In this document: in pieces, positions 11,387 through 22,535 of the stretch
Position numbering within the stretch: position 1 is the stretch's first letter
Layout: each line of letters opens with the position of its first letter
From: Schistocerca nitens
Taxonomy: Eukaryota > Arthropoda > Insecta > Orthoptera > Acrididae
Length of the DNA stretch: 64,000 nucleotides
Reading direction: 5' to 3'
NCBI RefSeq assembly: GCF_023898315.1
Contig: NC_064614.1
Coordinates: forward strand, 380,617,348 to 380,681,347
Position numbers and translations under genes: made by a program
The notes under the pieces: model-generated
Database searches by the model: none
Told to the model about the DNA's origin: nothing
What the model saw: the letters and a program-made list of their open reading frames with translations, nothing else

Positions 11387-11616
11387 TTAAGGCGTCTTGT
11401 CTGCAGCTCGTGGTCGTGCGGTAGCGTTCTCGCTTCCCGCGCCCGTGTTCCCTTGTTCGATTCCCGGCGAGGTCAGGGATTTTCTTTGCCTCGTGATGAC
11501 TGGGTGTTGTGTGCTGTCCTTAGGTTAGTTAGGTTTAAGTGGTTCTAAGTTCTAGGGGACTGAGGACCATAGCTGTTAAGTTCCATAGTGCTCAGAACAA
11601 TTTTTTAAGGCGTCTT
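11387..11616 (+). mobile_element. SINE C, full length, with TSDs
   Basis: This is a third tRNA-derived SINE family at 11399-11604. Its head (CAGCTCGTGGTCGTGCGG, B box TTCGATTCC) differs from SINE A, but its tail (TTAGGTTAGTTAGGTTTAAG) is the same as SINE A's. The 12-bp TSD TTAAGGCGTCTT is at 11387-11398 and 11605-11616. Confidence 0.93.
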
Positions 11617-11870
11617 AGTTACTATTAAGGTAAAAATCGAGTAACTTGCAGTACAGGAATGTTTATATGCCGCTTGTAATAGTCACGGAATTCTCTTGCG
11701 TAAGGATTCGTGGTTGAACATTACGGCGACATCTTTAACTTGGTTTGAAATTATTCTTTCATGAAAGGAAACTAATCACTATCATGATATCAAAAAAATC
11801 CTTCTGGGTGTGTTACCGCCACTGCTATTACAGACAGTCTTGACAAACAGTTGAAAGACGTTTACATTGC
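11617..11870. other. No gene seen
   Basis: AT-rich spacer with no recognised features. Confidence 0.4.
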
Positions 11871-12660
11871 CGGCGGTGGGCGAGGCATGACAGAATCTCT
11901 GACCAGAGAGTAGTTTATCGTTAGCTGTTGCTAGTCTGCGCTTGACCGCGCGAGTGTTCAGTTGTACTCTGTCTGTAGTAGTAGTCAGTCGGATACAGTA
12001 GTGTGTAGCGATTCGGCAGTAGTAGTAGTCAGTCGACAGTAGTAGCGAGTGGACGGTTGTACTGAGCGGGAGCCAGCATGCGTCGGCGGTGTGCTCTTCT
12101 CGCGACTCTGGTCAGGACTCTGGTGGATGAGTATTGTTATAGAAGGTAAAGAAGCAGCCTTGCGCATATTTAATAATGTATGTTAATTGTAATTTCATTT
12201 GTTCAAAAAATGCCCCAATAATAATTTCTTTTACAAAGTAACTCATTTAAAGAAAAACAATCATTTCAATTTAAAGAACATTTCCAATGGATCATCACTC
12301 CTTTCAATAATCAAAAAAAAAAAAAAAATATACGCCAGCATTGCACGAAGCTGTGTCGAAGAATGTATAAGTAAGAGCACATATAAGTGCAGTTTTATTG
12401 AGGTAAGAATTTTTGGTGTTTTATTCAGAATACAGGGCCGAAGGTCAGCGCTGCTGTCCTTATAAAATTTACCAGATATTATTATTTCTGTTGGGAGGTT
12501 ACATTTCGTTCATGGTTCATTATTTAATTAATATTATTGTGTGATTTATGGACAATTTTCATTCCTTAAATTTCTGTGGGGAGGTTACGCTTGGCTACCA
12601 TTTCACATTAATTATTTTTAAAAATTTTGCGGGGAGGTTAAACAGTGAGCCCAATGAATA
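11871..12660 (+). repeat. Unclassified repeat with clustered short motifs
   Basis: The 5' part (11975-12060) has repeated AGTAGTAGTCAGTCG-type units. The middle is AT-rich with an A-run near 12310-12328. The 3' part repeats a GGGAGGTTA motif three times (near 12494, 12579 and 12633), each after a T-rich run. I believe this is an interspersed repeat family of the host genome, because the block has sharp internal organisation without coding potential. No TSD or terminal repeat was established, so its class is unknown. Confidence 0.45.
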
Positions 12661-12882
12661 GTGTCTGCAGTAGCACCCGAAATAGTGGTGGTTTTGTTAC
12701 TTATGAGGTGGTCATACACCCAAAGGAAATTAATTGAAATCGGCCACAAAGCTCTCTTAAATTCCGTAATTCATCGATTCTTCACTGTGCTCGTTATAGA
12801 TAAATCGTAACAGAGTTAAGACGCACTCAAGACCAAAATTTGACTAGTGAAAATAACTGGTAGGATAAACTGATAATTACAA

Positions 12883-14274
12883 TACAAGGTGAACTTTAAT
12901 AAAACCGACAAACTACAGGAAAGGATTCTTGACTTGAAATGGAGGAAGAAAGGTCCTATGAACGCGTGTCCGGAAATGGACGGTGTGCATGCAACGACAG
13001 CAAGTCATCCCGGAACACAGTACAGAGTTGCATGGCATCCACGTTACAACAGATGTTCAAAGTGGCCTCCATGGGATTCAATACACGCGTTCACTTATCG
13101 CATCGTGGACTGACACACGCTTTCGCACGTTTTGGCCTCTCTCCGAATGGCGTCACGCGTTGTGAACACGTTGTTGAAGGGTCTGCACACACAACGCTTT
13201 TCATGTGCCCCCAGAGATAAAATATCCGGAGGGTTTACATCTGTTGATCTAGCAGGCCATGCTACAGGGACTCCGCGTCCTATCCAACGTCCGGGAAAAG
13301 ATGTTGTTGGTATGTCGGCGAATTTTAATGCGGAAGTAGGATGGTGCTCTATCATGCATTCAAGCATAAACGACATAATCTGTTGTACTGCCGAAGGCAC
13401 ATTCTGAAACAGCTCAGGCAGAGTATTCCGCATCAATGAATAATAACCGGAATAACCGGAATAATAACCGATCCAAGTATGTGTTCGTCAAGAATTCCTG
13501 ACCACACACTAATGCTGAACCGATGCTGATTAGATGCCTCAACCATTCTCTGAGGATTGTCTGTAGCCCACCGATGACGATTATATAGATTGGTGATGTC
13601 AGCTCTGGTACAGATTTCTTCGTCGGTGAAGAGGACTGACGACAGAAAGCCCATAGTTGTGATGGTCTGATGCAAAAAAACCATCGACAAAATACTTCCC
13701 CTAGAGGGAAATCCATCGCTGATAATCATTGCACTCGTTGCAGGTGGTAGGGACAGTAGAGCTTTTTATCCAGGATACACATAATCCTACTTTGGCTTAC
13801 ACCATGTTGGCGAGCCAGTTGCCTGGAACTTGTGCTAGGGTTCGTCTCAATATCCTATAGCACCCGGTCCTTCTAATGTGGTGTAGGCACAGTCCGATGC
13901 CTCCCTGCACGTTCATCTGTCTGAAAGGACCCATGATCACACATACGCCCAAAAAGGGCGTGAAATGTTGTGTGACGTAATTGGTTTCTGTGAGGGTACT
14001 TGTTTTAGTACAGACGTCCTGCCTCTCGACCGTTTCCATCTGCTTGGCCGTTTACAGACACCATCTCGGCTTATTTCCGTCATGAATACCGCACCACGGT
14101 GCTGCTTACAGTACGCTATGTCAATCAACACATAAGGAATACAGTGCACGTGGTCAGAGGAGTTTTCATTCGTCAGCAGCATCTATCTTGACAACGATAC
14201 ATTTCCGGACACATGTTCATTGGACCTTTTTTCCTCCATTTCAGTCTGTCGGTTTTATTAGTGTTCACCCTGTA
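12883..14274 (-). mobile_element. DD41D-like mariner-superfamily element, degenerate
   Basis: The element spans 12885-14272 with TA at both edges. The termini match as inverted repeats (GGTGAAC, then AATAAAACCGACA, then TGGAGGAA). The left repeat carries an extra block of about 22 bases relative to the right. The last matching block is GTGTCCGGAAATG. The transposase inside lies on the minus strand. Confidence 0.82.
13095..14182 (-). pseudogene. DD41D-like transposase, broken
   Basis: The first part (13797-14182) is scrambled. Then 13433-13729 has GFLSSVLFTDEEICTRADI around the first catalytic Asp and RWATDNPQRMVE. After a frameshift near 13433, 13095-13436 has FPGRWIGRGVPVAWPARST and the expected third-Asp block in altered form (DVNPPDI). 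The second Asp motif (normally a His-Asp-Gly) is lost (CMIEHH). A repeated AATAACCGG run at 13438-13470 marks a local slippage expansion. It is non-functional. Confidence 0.78.
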
Positions 14275-16850
14275 TAATTATGCAGGCATCCGCTGACAGT
14301 CAGTTGATATAAAACTTTACTGAGTATGTTACTCGTCATAACGTAAAAAAGCTGCACTTGAGAAGCCAAGTGTTCTACTGGTAGATCCAGAAGAAGACCA
14401 CTGTAACCGTGGCTGAAACGTTGATTTCTGCAGCATAATTTGTTACTTTATGACGTGGCACCATATCCAGAAAAATTTGATGTTAAATGGCGATTACAAG
14501 TACTCGTATTTATAACAATGTACCGGCAGCGTTTCGCAACTACAGCATCTCGAAACGCTGGTTCTAATAGTTGGCCATGGCATTCTCGGCAGCACCTTTC
14601 AGTCTATCTACAGGTACTTCATTTCATTGCATTGGTTCATGCTCGTTCGTAATAACACAAGCTATGTTTAATTTCGGATACAGGCTTATGCAGACTTTTA
14701 TATGAGACCTCGTATGTAGAACAGCCGTAACAGGAAATACGTTTAAGAGTGAAAAATCTCTGTTGGCACTGATGCATGGGGGAGCCTTATCAACATCAGC
14801 TTGTTACCCCTATTACGGCTAAATTATAATTATAACAAATGGTATGAAGATCGGCATTATGTTGAAGAGCGTTATATATCACAGACGTGATCATACATAC
14901 AGCACTAAATGTATAGAAATTAACAGGTTTGAGACAAACTGCTCGGAAATGCGTCTGACGATAATTAGCCTCCGAAAGCGGTAGTGATGAAAGGGAGTAT
15001 ACCTATCTAGACGATAAATATGGAGCCCAAGAATAATTGAGCCAGTTAAAATACGCTCCTTCCTTTAAAGTAAGAGAGGCCAATTTTTTGTTCGCAGGGA
15101 CCCGCTATAAACCATTTTCGACCGACCGTATGAAGTAACAGCTACTCAATAAAACCTTTTTTAACTTGCCAGCTTGCCAGGGCGACCGACTTGTGTGCTG
15201 TCTTGTGTAGCTGCTCGTCGCACAGTGAACGCTACTGGGATAATGCTGTTGTGTAACACATGTATCTACAGGCTGCATTGGATCAGTGAAATATAATAAG
15301 AGAAAGCTGGTATTTAAGAGACCTAGTTTGAAAACTACATGACGCAGCATTCTGTCGACATTTTATGGCGCTACGCTGTTCAACTGATTCGTTACTTCTG
15401 ACGACAACCAGGAGACTTAAGGACTTTGCGAGAAAGGAGAGAGGTACGCCGTCTGTAGCATCTCGTATCGAAAACACTGTCTCGTCCACAGTAGCAGCAA
15501 CCAGATATGTAAGTTTAATATCCGACGTAAGCCGTGTCACTACTTAGCTAGTTCACATTTTTAATGTTTCCGTCCGTCCCTACTGATAAAAATTTACAGG
15601 CCACATTTTAATAATGTTGGTTTTCGCCTTCATCTTCGGGAAGTGACGTTAGTGTTAGACCAGGCGAAGTTTTTCCCACTTCTCCTAAATGCAAGGATGT
15701 ATCAATAACCAAGGCTCCATTCATCTCCAGTCCGACCTTGTGCACCTTCTCTAATGACCTTGATGTCGATTCGATATTAGGTGCAACCTTCCTTCCTTGC
15801 TTGCGTCCACTAGACGAAGATGAAGCACCTTTACTTTTTGCATGAGCAAAATTTATTTGTTTTGTAAATAAAAACTGCCTTTTTTTGATACACTGTATTT
15901 TATGTCTTATTTTTGTGGTGACAAAAGACTGATAGCGCGTAACTGCATCAAAAATATTCATACTCAAATTCCATCAATCTTATATCATACTTATAAGGAA
16001 AATTTCCTGACCATAGTTCAAATTACGTTTTCCACTCACCAATGCTCTATTTAGAAAGATTGTAACTTTGCTAGCGCACTCAGGCAGAGACGGTGTAACA
16101 ACACAAAGATATTACAGCAGTAGACAAAGATTACACAACTACATAGTTTTGTCTCTGTGTGCTATACATATCGATATTTACGTAAGAGATCAAAATGACA
16201 TGCACACCTCACAATATAGCGAGGCACTCATATATATTTAGCGGAAACGCAACTTTTATACGAACGTCTTCGTAGCAGAACGACTATAACAATGTTTCAG
16301 TACTGAATAGAGGCATTGCAGATAACAGTATCCGCGACAGCTGTCAGTGACCTGGGTAACAAACCGTGAGGGGCTGTCTGTGGGGTCGGAGGACGACGGA
16401 AGATGTGGCGGGAGGAGAGAGGAGGGAGGGGGTACTTCGGGAGGGGGGGGGGAGGCAGTCGGTGGCGGCCGAGCGGTCCGCAGACCTACTTGTTGCACCG
16501 GGTAATGGGCACAGCGTGAACACAAGCGCTCCTCGCGCCTAGCGCTACCGTTTGCTTTGCTCCCCACAACACACGAAGCGTACCGGCGTCTGGAACTGAA
16601 GCACGACCCGACAATCACTTTCGTTTGGCCTCCGTATACAGAGTGAGGCAGTTAAACGGGAAGATCCGTGGACTATCAGCCTGCCGTGGAGGCGGATTAT
16701 GGGCGAGGGGGATTTGAACTTGGCCATCTGAACAGGTGGACGTTTTAGTAGTAATACAGAGTTGGTCAAGTGCATTCACTGTAAAGGCGTATTACCAAAA
16801 CTCGCGTACTTTTGTTGGAGTTCAATGCACTCTTAGCTGAAATCCCAGAG
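14275..16850. other. 2.6 kb with no recognised gene
   Basis: Open frames up to 120 codons on both strands overlap and lack domains. A purine-rich, G-rich patch at 16390-16460 includes a run of ten G and could form a G-quadruplex. Its complement gives a Pro-rich shadow frame. The flanks are GC-rich (16330-16570) compared with the AT-rich remainder. Confidence 0.4.
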
Positions 16851-18590
16851 GCTCCCGTGCCAACGTCCAGCGACCTTTGGGTGAGAATCTTCGAAGCCAT
16901 TGGTAGCACAAAAAAGAAAAGACATAGTACTATAAAAACAAGCCGAATTTAAGAGAATATTAATCGTGTGCGTGATGCCTTAGGATGAAGTAACTGAGTA
17001 TCTGAGTAGTCAGCTTCAAATATTCGGTGAGAAGGACGAAGATGTGGAGCGCAAATGGGAAAAAAAAAAAAAAACGAAAGCGCTGTTTAGTATGCCTTTG
17101 ACAAGCATGTTCCGAGAAATGTCTTAAGGGATGGGAAAGGCCCATAGTACTTTAATATCCATGTTAGAAAACTGCTACATAAACAAAGAGATTTTCATCA
17201 CAGATTCAAGAGAATTTAAAACCTAGCTGACAAGCAAAAGCTGAACGAGAGGAAAAGGAGCTTAAGGAGCGTAATGAGAGAAGCATTCAATGACTTTGAA
17301 AGCAAAATTTTGTCAATCCATCTGAGTATAAATACTAAGAGGCTTTGGTCTGATGTAAAATCAGTAAGCGATTCGAAATCCTATATTATTCACTGCCATA
17401 GTGGCACCGAAACGGAAGGTAATAGACAGAAGGACGAAATACTGAATTCTCTCTTCCCAAATTGTTTCACCGCGGAAGATCGTAACACAGTCCCACCTTT
17501 CAATAGTCGTACGAACGCCGAAATGGCAGACACTGAGATAACTGATCACGGGGTACAAAAGCAAAGACAATCATTTAGTAGCGGAAAGGCGTCAGAACCA
17601 GAGGAGATATCTATAAGATTCTTCGAAGATTACGAAAAAAAACTTGGTCTCCTCGTAGCAGCAGTTTTTCGTAGACCGCTGGAGCAACGAAGGGTACTTA
17701 GCGACTGAAAAAACAGGAAAAAATCTCAGGTCATTCCCGTTTTCAAGGAGGACCGTACAACACACATATAATTATAGGCCTCTGTCGTTGACGTCACTCT
17801 ATTGTAGGAACATGTCTTATGCTCAAGAATTATGACATTTTTGGAGAACGTAATCTCTATAAAAAATCAACATGGACTCCGCAAACGGAGATCTTGCGAA
17901 AGTCAGCTCGCTCTTTTCTTCCATGAGGTCCATAGCGCCGTAGACAACGACGCCAGGTTTGATGCCGCGTTCCTTGACTTTAGGAAGGCACTTGGCACCA
18001 TCCCTCACTGCCGGTTAGTGAAATAAATACAAGCTTATCGAGTACTGAACCATATTTGCGGCTGGAATCAAGACTTCCTTGCGGAGGTAACTCAAAATGT
18101 CATTCTTAATGGAACATAATCAACAAAGCGTCGAAATCTCTTTAACACTGTTCGCAGGTGACGCGCTTTTCTATATTAAAGCAGCAATGCGAGAAGACAG
18201 TTTCGATTTGCAGAATGACTTGCAGAGGACTGATGGATGGTGCAGGTTCTGGCAGTTGGCCCTGAACGTAAAAAAAATTTACTTATTGCGCTTGCATAGG
18301 AAAAGAAATCTGCTACTGTGCGTCCACACGATTGATGACAAACTGCTGGAAACGGTATCTACCGTAACGAATGTAGGAGTAACTATCCAGTGAGACCTTA
18401 ACTGGAATGGCCACATATAAGAAATGGGAAAAGCAGATGCCAGACTTAGATTCATAGAAAGAATCTTAAGGAAATCACTCATCCAAAAAGGAAGTGCCAT
18501 ATAAGGCGCTTGTTGTGTAGTGTCCACCAATATGGGATCCTTGCGAGTTAAGGCTGACAGAAGAGATAGGGAAGATTCAAGGAAGAGCAG
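16851..18590 (+). pseudogene. Non-LTR retrotransposon remnant (CR1/Jockey-like)
   Basis: This is a long stretch of reverse transcriptase in decayed frames. The 144-codon frame 17274-17708 has TKRLWSDVKSVSDSKSY and SSGKASEPEEISIRF, the linker and first RT motif region. The frame 17832-18026 has QHGLRKRRSCESQLALF and AAFLDFRKALGTIPHCRLV. The frame 18097-18393 has LFAGDALFY where the catalytic F-A-D-D box should be, so an active-site Asp is lost. A deletion just before it removed the usual GVPQGS block. The 3' end is cut at the tRNA-like repeat that follows. Confidence 0.85.
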
Positions 18591-18867
18591 AGTGAAAATC
18601 TCATTTCGGAAACATCCCCAGGCTGTGGCTAAGCCATGTCTGCGCAAATACCCTTTCTTCCAGGAGTGCTAGCTCTGCAAGGTTCGCAGGAGGGCTTCTG
18701 TGAAGTTTGAAAGGTAGAACACGAGGTACTGGCAGATCTAAAGCTGTGAGGACGGGGCGTGAGTCGTACTTGGATAGCTCAGGTGGTAGAGTACTTGGCG
18801 AAAGGCAAAGGTCTCGAGTTCGAGTCTCGGTCCGGCACACAGTTTTAATCTGCCGGGAAGTTTCAGT
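18588..18867 (+). repeat. tRNA-like interspersed repeat
   Basis: Bases 18771-18838 resemble a tRNA gene: TAGCTCAGGTGGTAGAG (A box), then GAGTTCGAGTCTCGG (T arm with B box). The anticodon arm is shortened, so this is not a working tRNA. It is preceded by about 180 bases (from GAGTGAAAATCTCATTTC) and followed by TTTTAATCTGCCGGGAAGTTTC. I recognise the whole as a dispersed insect repeat from memory, which cannot be verified here. Confidence 0.65.
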
Positions 18868-19024
18868 AATGGAGTCCCCGCCACATTCTGTATCATCCCG
18901 AATCACTGGTCGGAGACTACCAGGAGTCGGAGGAAGGGGTTACGGAACCGTGCACTGCGCAGGATGTCGTTTACACCAAACACAGAAGACGTAGTCTGGA
19001 GTAGTGCTGTAACCGGGAATCATG
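18868..19024. other. Short spacer, no feature
   Basis: No recognised feature between the tRNA-like repeat and the Tc1 remnant. Confidence 0.4.
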
Positions 19025-19602
19025 GAATGTAGATGAATGACGTCGTACTGTGTTGAGCAATGAATCGCACTACTGTGCTACCCCGGATGACCATCATTGG
19101 CAGGTATGGCGGCAATGCTGTGGAGAGGCACAACAGCGTTACTTCTGGCGTGCGGGTAAACCATCGGGTATTATTTCAGATCATGGGTGTTATGAACTGA
19201 GGGAATTCTGACGGCAAACGGTACTTCACCGACATCCTGCTTCCGCATGTGTTACCTGCCATGTGACAATATCGCGGTGCCATTTTTCAGCAGGACAATG
19301 TTCGTACACACGTGGAACATGTTTCTGTGGACTGTATTCGTGGGGTGGAGGTACTGACTTGACTAGGAAGATCGTTTGATCTGTACACAGTCTAATATGT
19401 GCAGAACCCTGGCTCGGACCTCAACTCCGTTCCAGTGCCAGTATGTAGGATATCAAGGACTAATTACAGCAGGTGTGGACCAGTTTGCCTCAGGAGAAGA
19501 CGCAACGGATTTATTTACACACTTCTCAATCGAGTCAGTGCATGCATACAGGCCAGAGAGGGTCCAACGTCGTACTTCTTAATGGGCTCAATACTGCCAA
19601 GT
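19025..19602 (+). pseudogene. Tc1-like transposase remnant, C-terminal half
   Basis: Plus-strand blocks in order are a decayed first-Asp block near 19035, IFQQDNVRTHVEHV near 19285-19330 (second Asp), VEVLT directly before a deletion that removed the catalytic Glu segment, and LNRVSACIQAREGP to a stop at 19582. The spacing from the second Asp to the LP-like end of the block equals that of the intact element at 51231, which suggests a related subfamily. Confidence 0.75.
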
Positions 19603-19689
19603 TACACCGATAAGCCAAAACATTATGACCACTGCCCACCGCGATGCTGGATGCCGCCTGGTGACAATGCGGGCACATGACGTGCTATG

Positions 19690-20600
19690 AAAAACATGTA
19701 AGCGCAGCAGAGACGGATGAGGGATCTCCCTAGCCAAGATATGGGCTACAAATGGGGAAATCCACTGAGATAATCGACTCTGTCAAAAGACAGATTTACG
19801 CAAGACCTGTGAAGAGTATTTCGAAAACGGCGAAGGTGATCGAATGTTCGCGTGCTACTGTCGTGAGCAGCTACGTAAAGAGGTAGAAGGACAGTGAAAC
19901 TACCGCTAGATGCTTAGTGGTTGGACATCCACGACTCCACGCAGAACCTGGGGTTCGGAGTCTTGATCTGTGGCATTTATGCTGAAGGAAAACAATGCTG
20001 GTGCACGCACAAGCGTTTCGGAGTACACCGTTCATCGTACATTGTTGAACATGGAACTCCGCAGTGGACCACCCCTACGTGTGCAAATGTTGACCCAACG
20101 ACATCGTCAGTTACTGTCGCAGTGGACAAGCGAACTTCGGGATTCGAGCGTCGATCAATGGAAACATGTCGGCTCTTCGGATGAATTACATTTTTGCTAC
20201 ACTAGATCGATGGACGTCTCCACAAACGCCGTCATCGAGGTGAACGGCGGCTCGAAACATGCAGCGCGCCAGGGATGCATGCTGATGGGAGCAGTATTAT
20301 GCTTCGGGAGACATTCCCCTGCACTTGCATGGGACCTGTGGTAGTAATCGAAGGCACGCTGACAGCTGTGAACCACCTGCATCCCTTCATGCTTGATGTC
20401 TCCCCCGACGGCCGTGTCACCTTTCGGCACTATAAATCCTATGGAAGCCATCTGGGTCGCTGCCATTCGCCATCACCGCCTACGCAAATCAACGACCCGT
20501 TATTTACGTATGACCATTGCGTAGACATCTATTTCCACGTATCTCTACAAACCTACCAACAAACTTTCGGATCTATGATATGCAGAATTAGTGATGTATT
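19690..20600 (+). pseudogene. Tc1-like transposase, broken
   Basis: Frames 19921-20184 and 19970-20344 overlap and carry different pieces of a Tc1 transposase. ARTSVSEYTVHRTLLNMEL is the second helix-turn-helix region. VDQWKHVGSSDELHF holds the first-Asp block with an altered serine context, followed by RSMDVSTNAVIEVNGGSKH. A deletion near 20430 joins the middle directly to a MEAIW-like segment, removing the second catalytic Asp block (the QDN motif). At least two frameshifts and stops add to this. It cannot make a working transposase. Confidence 0.8.
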
Positions 20601-20602
20601 TT

Positions 20603-20823
20603 GTCCCAAGCCAAGCGGGATTAGCCGGGCGGTCTAAGGCGCTGCAGTCATGGACCGTGCAGCTGGTCCCGCCGGAGGTTCGAGTTCTCCCTTGGGCATG
20701 GGTGTGTGTGTGTTTGTCCTTAGGATAATTTAGGTTAACTAGTGTGTAAGCTTAGGGACTGATGACTTTAGCAGTTAAGTCCCATAAGGTTTCACACACA
20801 TTTGAACATTTTTTTCGTCCCAA
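20603..20823 (+). mobile_element. SINE B, full length, inside Tc1
   Basis: SINE B at 20610-20816 with A box GCCGGGCGG and B box GGTTCGAGTTC, ending in a T-rich tail. The short TSD GTCCCAA is at 20603-20609 and 20817-20823. It interrupts the 3' end of the Tc1 copy. Confidence 0.9.
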
Positions 20824-20877
20824 AGACGGACAAACAAACTATTAAGGAGTTGGTCATAACGTTTTGGCTCATCAGTA

Positions 20878-22499
20878 TACAGGGTGAGTCACCTAACATT
20901 ACCGCTGGATATATTTCGTAAACCACATCAAATACTGACGAATCGATTCCACAGACCGAACGTGAGGAGAGGGGCTAGTGTAATTGGTTAATACAAACCA
21001 TAAAAAAATGCACGGAAGTATGTTTTTTAACAGAAACCTACGTTTTTTTAAATGGAACCCCGTTAGTTTTGTTAGCACATCTGAACGTATAAACAAATAC
21101 GTAATCAGTGCCGTTTGTTGCATTGTAAAATGTTAATTACATCCGGAGAAATTGTAACCTAAAGTTGACGCTTGAGTACCACTCCTCTGCTGTTCGATCG
21201 TGTGTATCGGAGAGCACCGAATTACGTAGGGATCCAAAGGGAACGGTGATGGACCTTAGGTAGAGAAGAGATTGGAACAGCACATTACGTCCACATGCTA
21301 ACACCTTTTTATTGGTCTTTTTCACTGACGCACATGTACATTATCGTGAGGGGTGAGGTACACGTACACACGTGGTTTCCGTTTTCAATTACGGAGTGGA
21401 ATAGAGTGTGTCCCGACATGTCAGGCTAATAGATGTTCAATGTGGTGGCCATCATTTGCTGCACACAATTGCAATCTCTGGCGTAATGAATGTCGTACAC
21501 GCCGCAGTACATCTGGTGTAATGTCGCCGCAGGCTGCCACAATACGTTGTTTCATATCCTCTGGGGTTGTAGGCACATCACGGTACACATTCTCCTTTAA
21601 TGTACCCCACAGAAAGACGTCCTGAGGTGTAAAATCAGGAGAACAGGCTGGCCAATTTATGCGTCCTCCACGTCCTATGAAACGCCCGTCGAACATCCTG
21701 TCAAGGGTCAGCCTAGTGTTAATTGCGGAATGTGCAGGTGTACCATCATGCTGATACCACATACGTCGACGCGTTTGCAGTGGGACATTTTCGAGCAACG
21801 TTGGCAGATCATTCTGTAGAAACGCGATGTATGTTGCAGCTGTTTGGGCCCCTGCAATGAAGTGAGGACCAATGAGGTGGTCGCCAATGATTCATGATTC
21901 ATACATTTACAGTCCATGGTCGCTGTCGCTCTACCTGTCTGAGCCAGCGAGGATTGTCCACGGACCAGTAATGCATGTTCCGTAGATTCACTGCCCCGTG
22001 GTTTGTGAAACCCGCTTCATCGGTAAACAGGTAGAACTGCAACGCATTCTCTGTTAATGCCCATTGACAGAATTGCACTCGATGATTAAAGTCATCACCA
22101 TGTAATTGCTGATGTAATGACACACGAGGCAGTATGCGCATGACACTGCTCGCCGACCGTGGCCCGTGTTTGTTACAACACGCAACTGAACGTCGGAGGT
22201 TTCAAGCGTCAACTTTAGGTTACAATATCTGCGGATGTAATTAACATTTTACAATGCAACAAACGGCACTGATTAGGTAACTGTTTACATGTTCAGATGT
22301 GCTAACAAAACTAACGGGGTTCCATTTAAAAAAACGTAGGTTTGTGTTAAAAAACATAATTCCGTGCATTTTTGTATGGTTTGTATTAAACAATTACACT
22401 AGCCCCTCTCCTCACGTTCGGTCTGTGGAATCGGTTCGTGAGTATTTGATGTGGTTTACGAAATATATCCAGCGGTAACGTTAGGTGACTCACCCTGTA
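20878..22499 (-). mobile_element. DD41D-type element with 296-bp terminal inverted repeats
   Basis: The element spans 20880-22497 with TA on both sides. The left repeat 20880-21175 and right repeat 22202-22497 are both 296 bases and differ at roughly 20 positions. Ends begin CAGGGTGAGTCACCTAAC. The transposase is encoded on the minus strand between them. Terminal repeats this long are unusual for the mariner superfamily, where tens of bases are common. Confidence 0.93.
21421..22201 (-). pseudogene. DD41D-type transposase, truncated and frameshifted
   Basis: The segment 21899-22141 carries FYLFTDEAGFTNHGAVNL (first Asp) and NPRWLRQVERQRPWTVNV, ending in a stop. The segment 21421-21798 carries RRMWYQHDGTPAHSA (second Asp in HDG) and WPACSPDFTPQDVFLWG (third Asp). 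Counting residues gives 41 between the second and third Asp, that is DD41D. About 100 bases between the two parts are frameshifted. The N-terminal DNA-binding domain is almost absent, because only about 60 bases lie between the right terminal repeat and the first frame. The element is internally deleted and non-autonomous. Confidence 0.88.
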
Positions 22500-22535
22500 T
22501 ATGTAACCTTGGCTCGATTTTGTAATCACCGAAAT

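Larger units (their letters stand above)
19603..20879 (+). mobile_element. Tc1-like element, degenerate, with SINE inside
   Basis: The element spans 19605-20877. The left end CACCGATAAGCCAAAACATT and the right end (reverse complement GATGAGCCAAAACGTTATGA) are inverted repeats. TA lies at 19603-19604 and 20878-20879. The right-hand TA is shared with the next element, which begins at 20880. A SINE B lies at 20610-20816. Confidence 0.88.

Noticed and set aside
16256..16618. 120-codon Pro/Ser-rich minus-strand frame
   Set aside because: It is produced by the complement of a G-rich run. This is low-complexity, not a protein domain.
18771..18838. Possible functional tRNA gene
   Set aside because: The A and B boxes are present, but the anticodon arm is shortened and the sequence sits inside a longer dispersed repeat.
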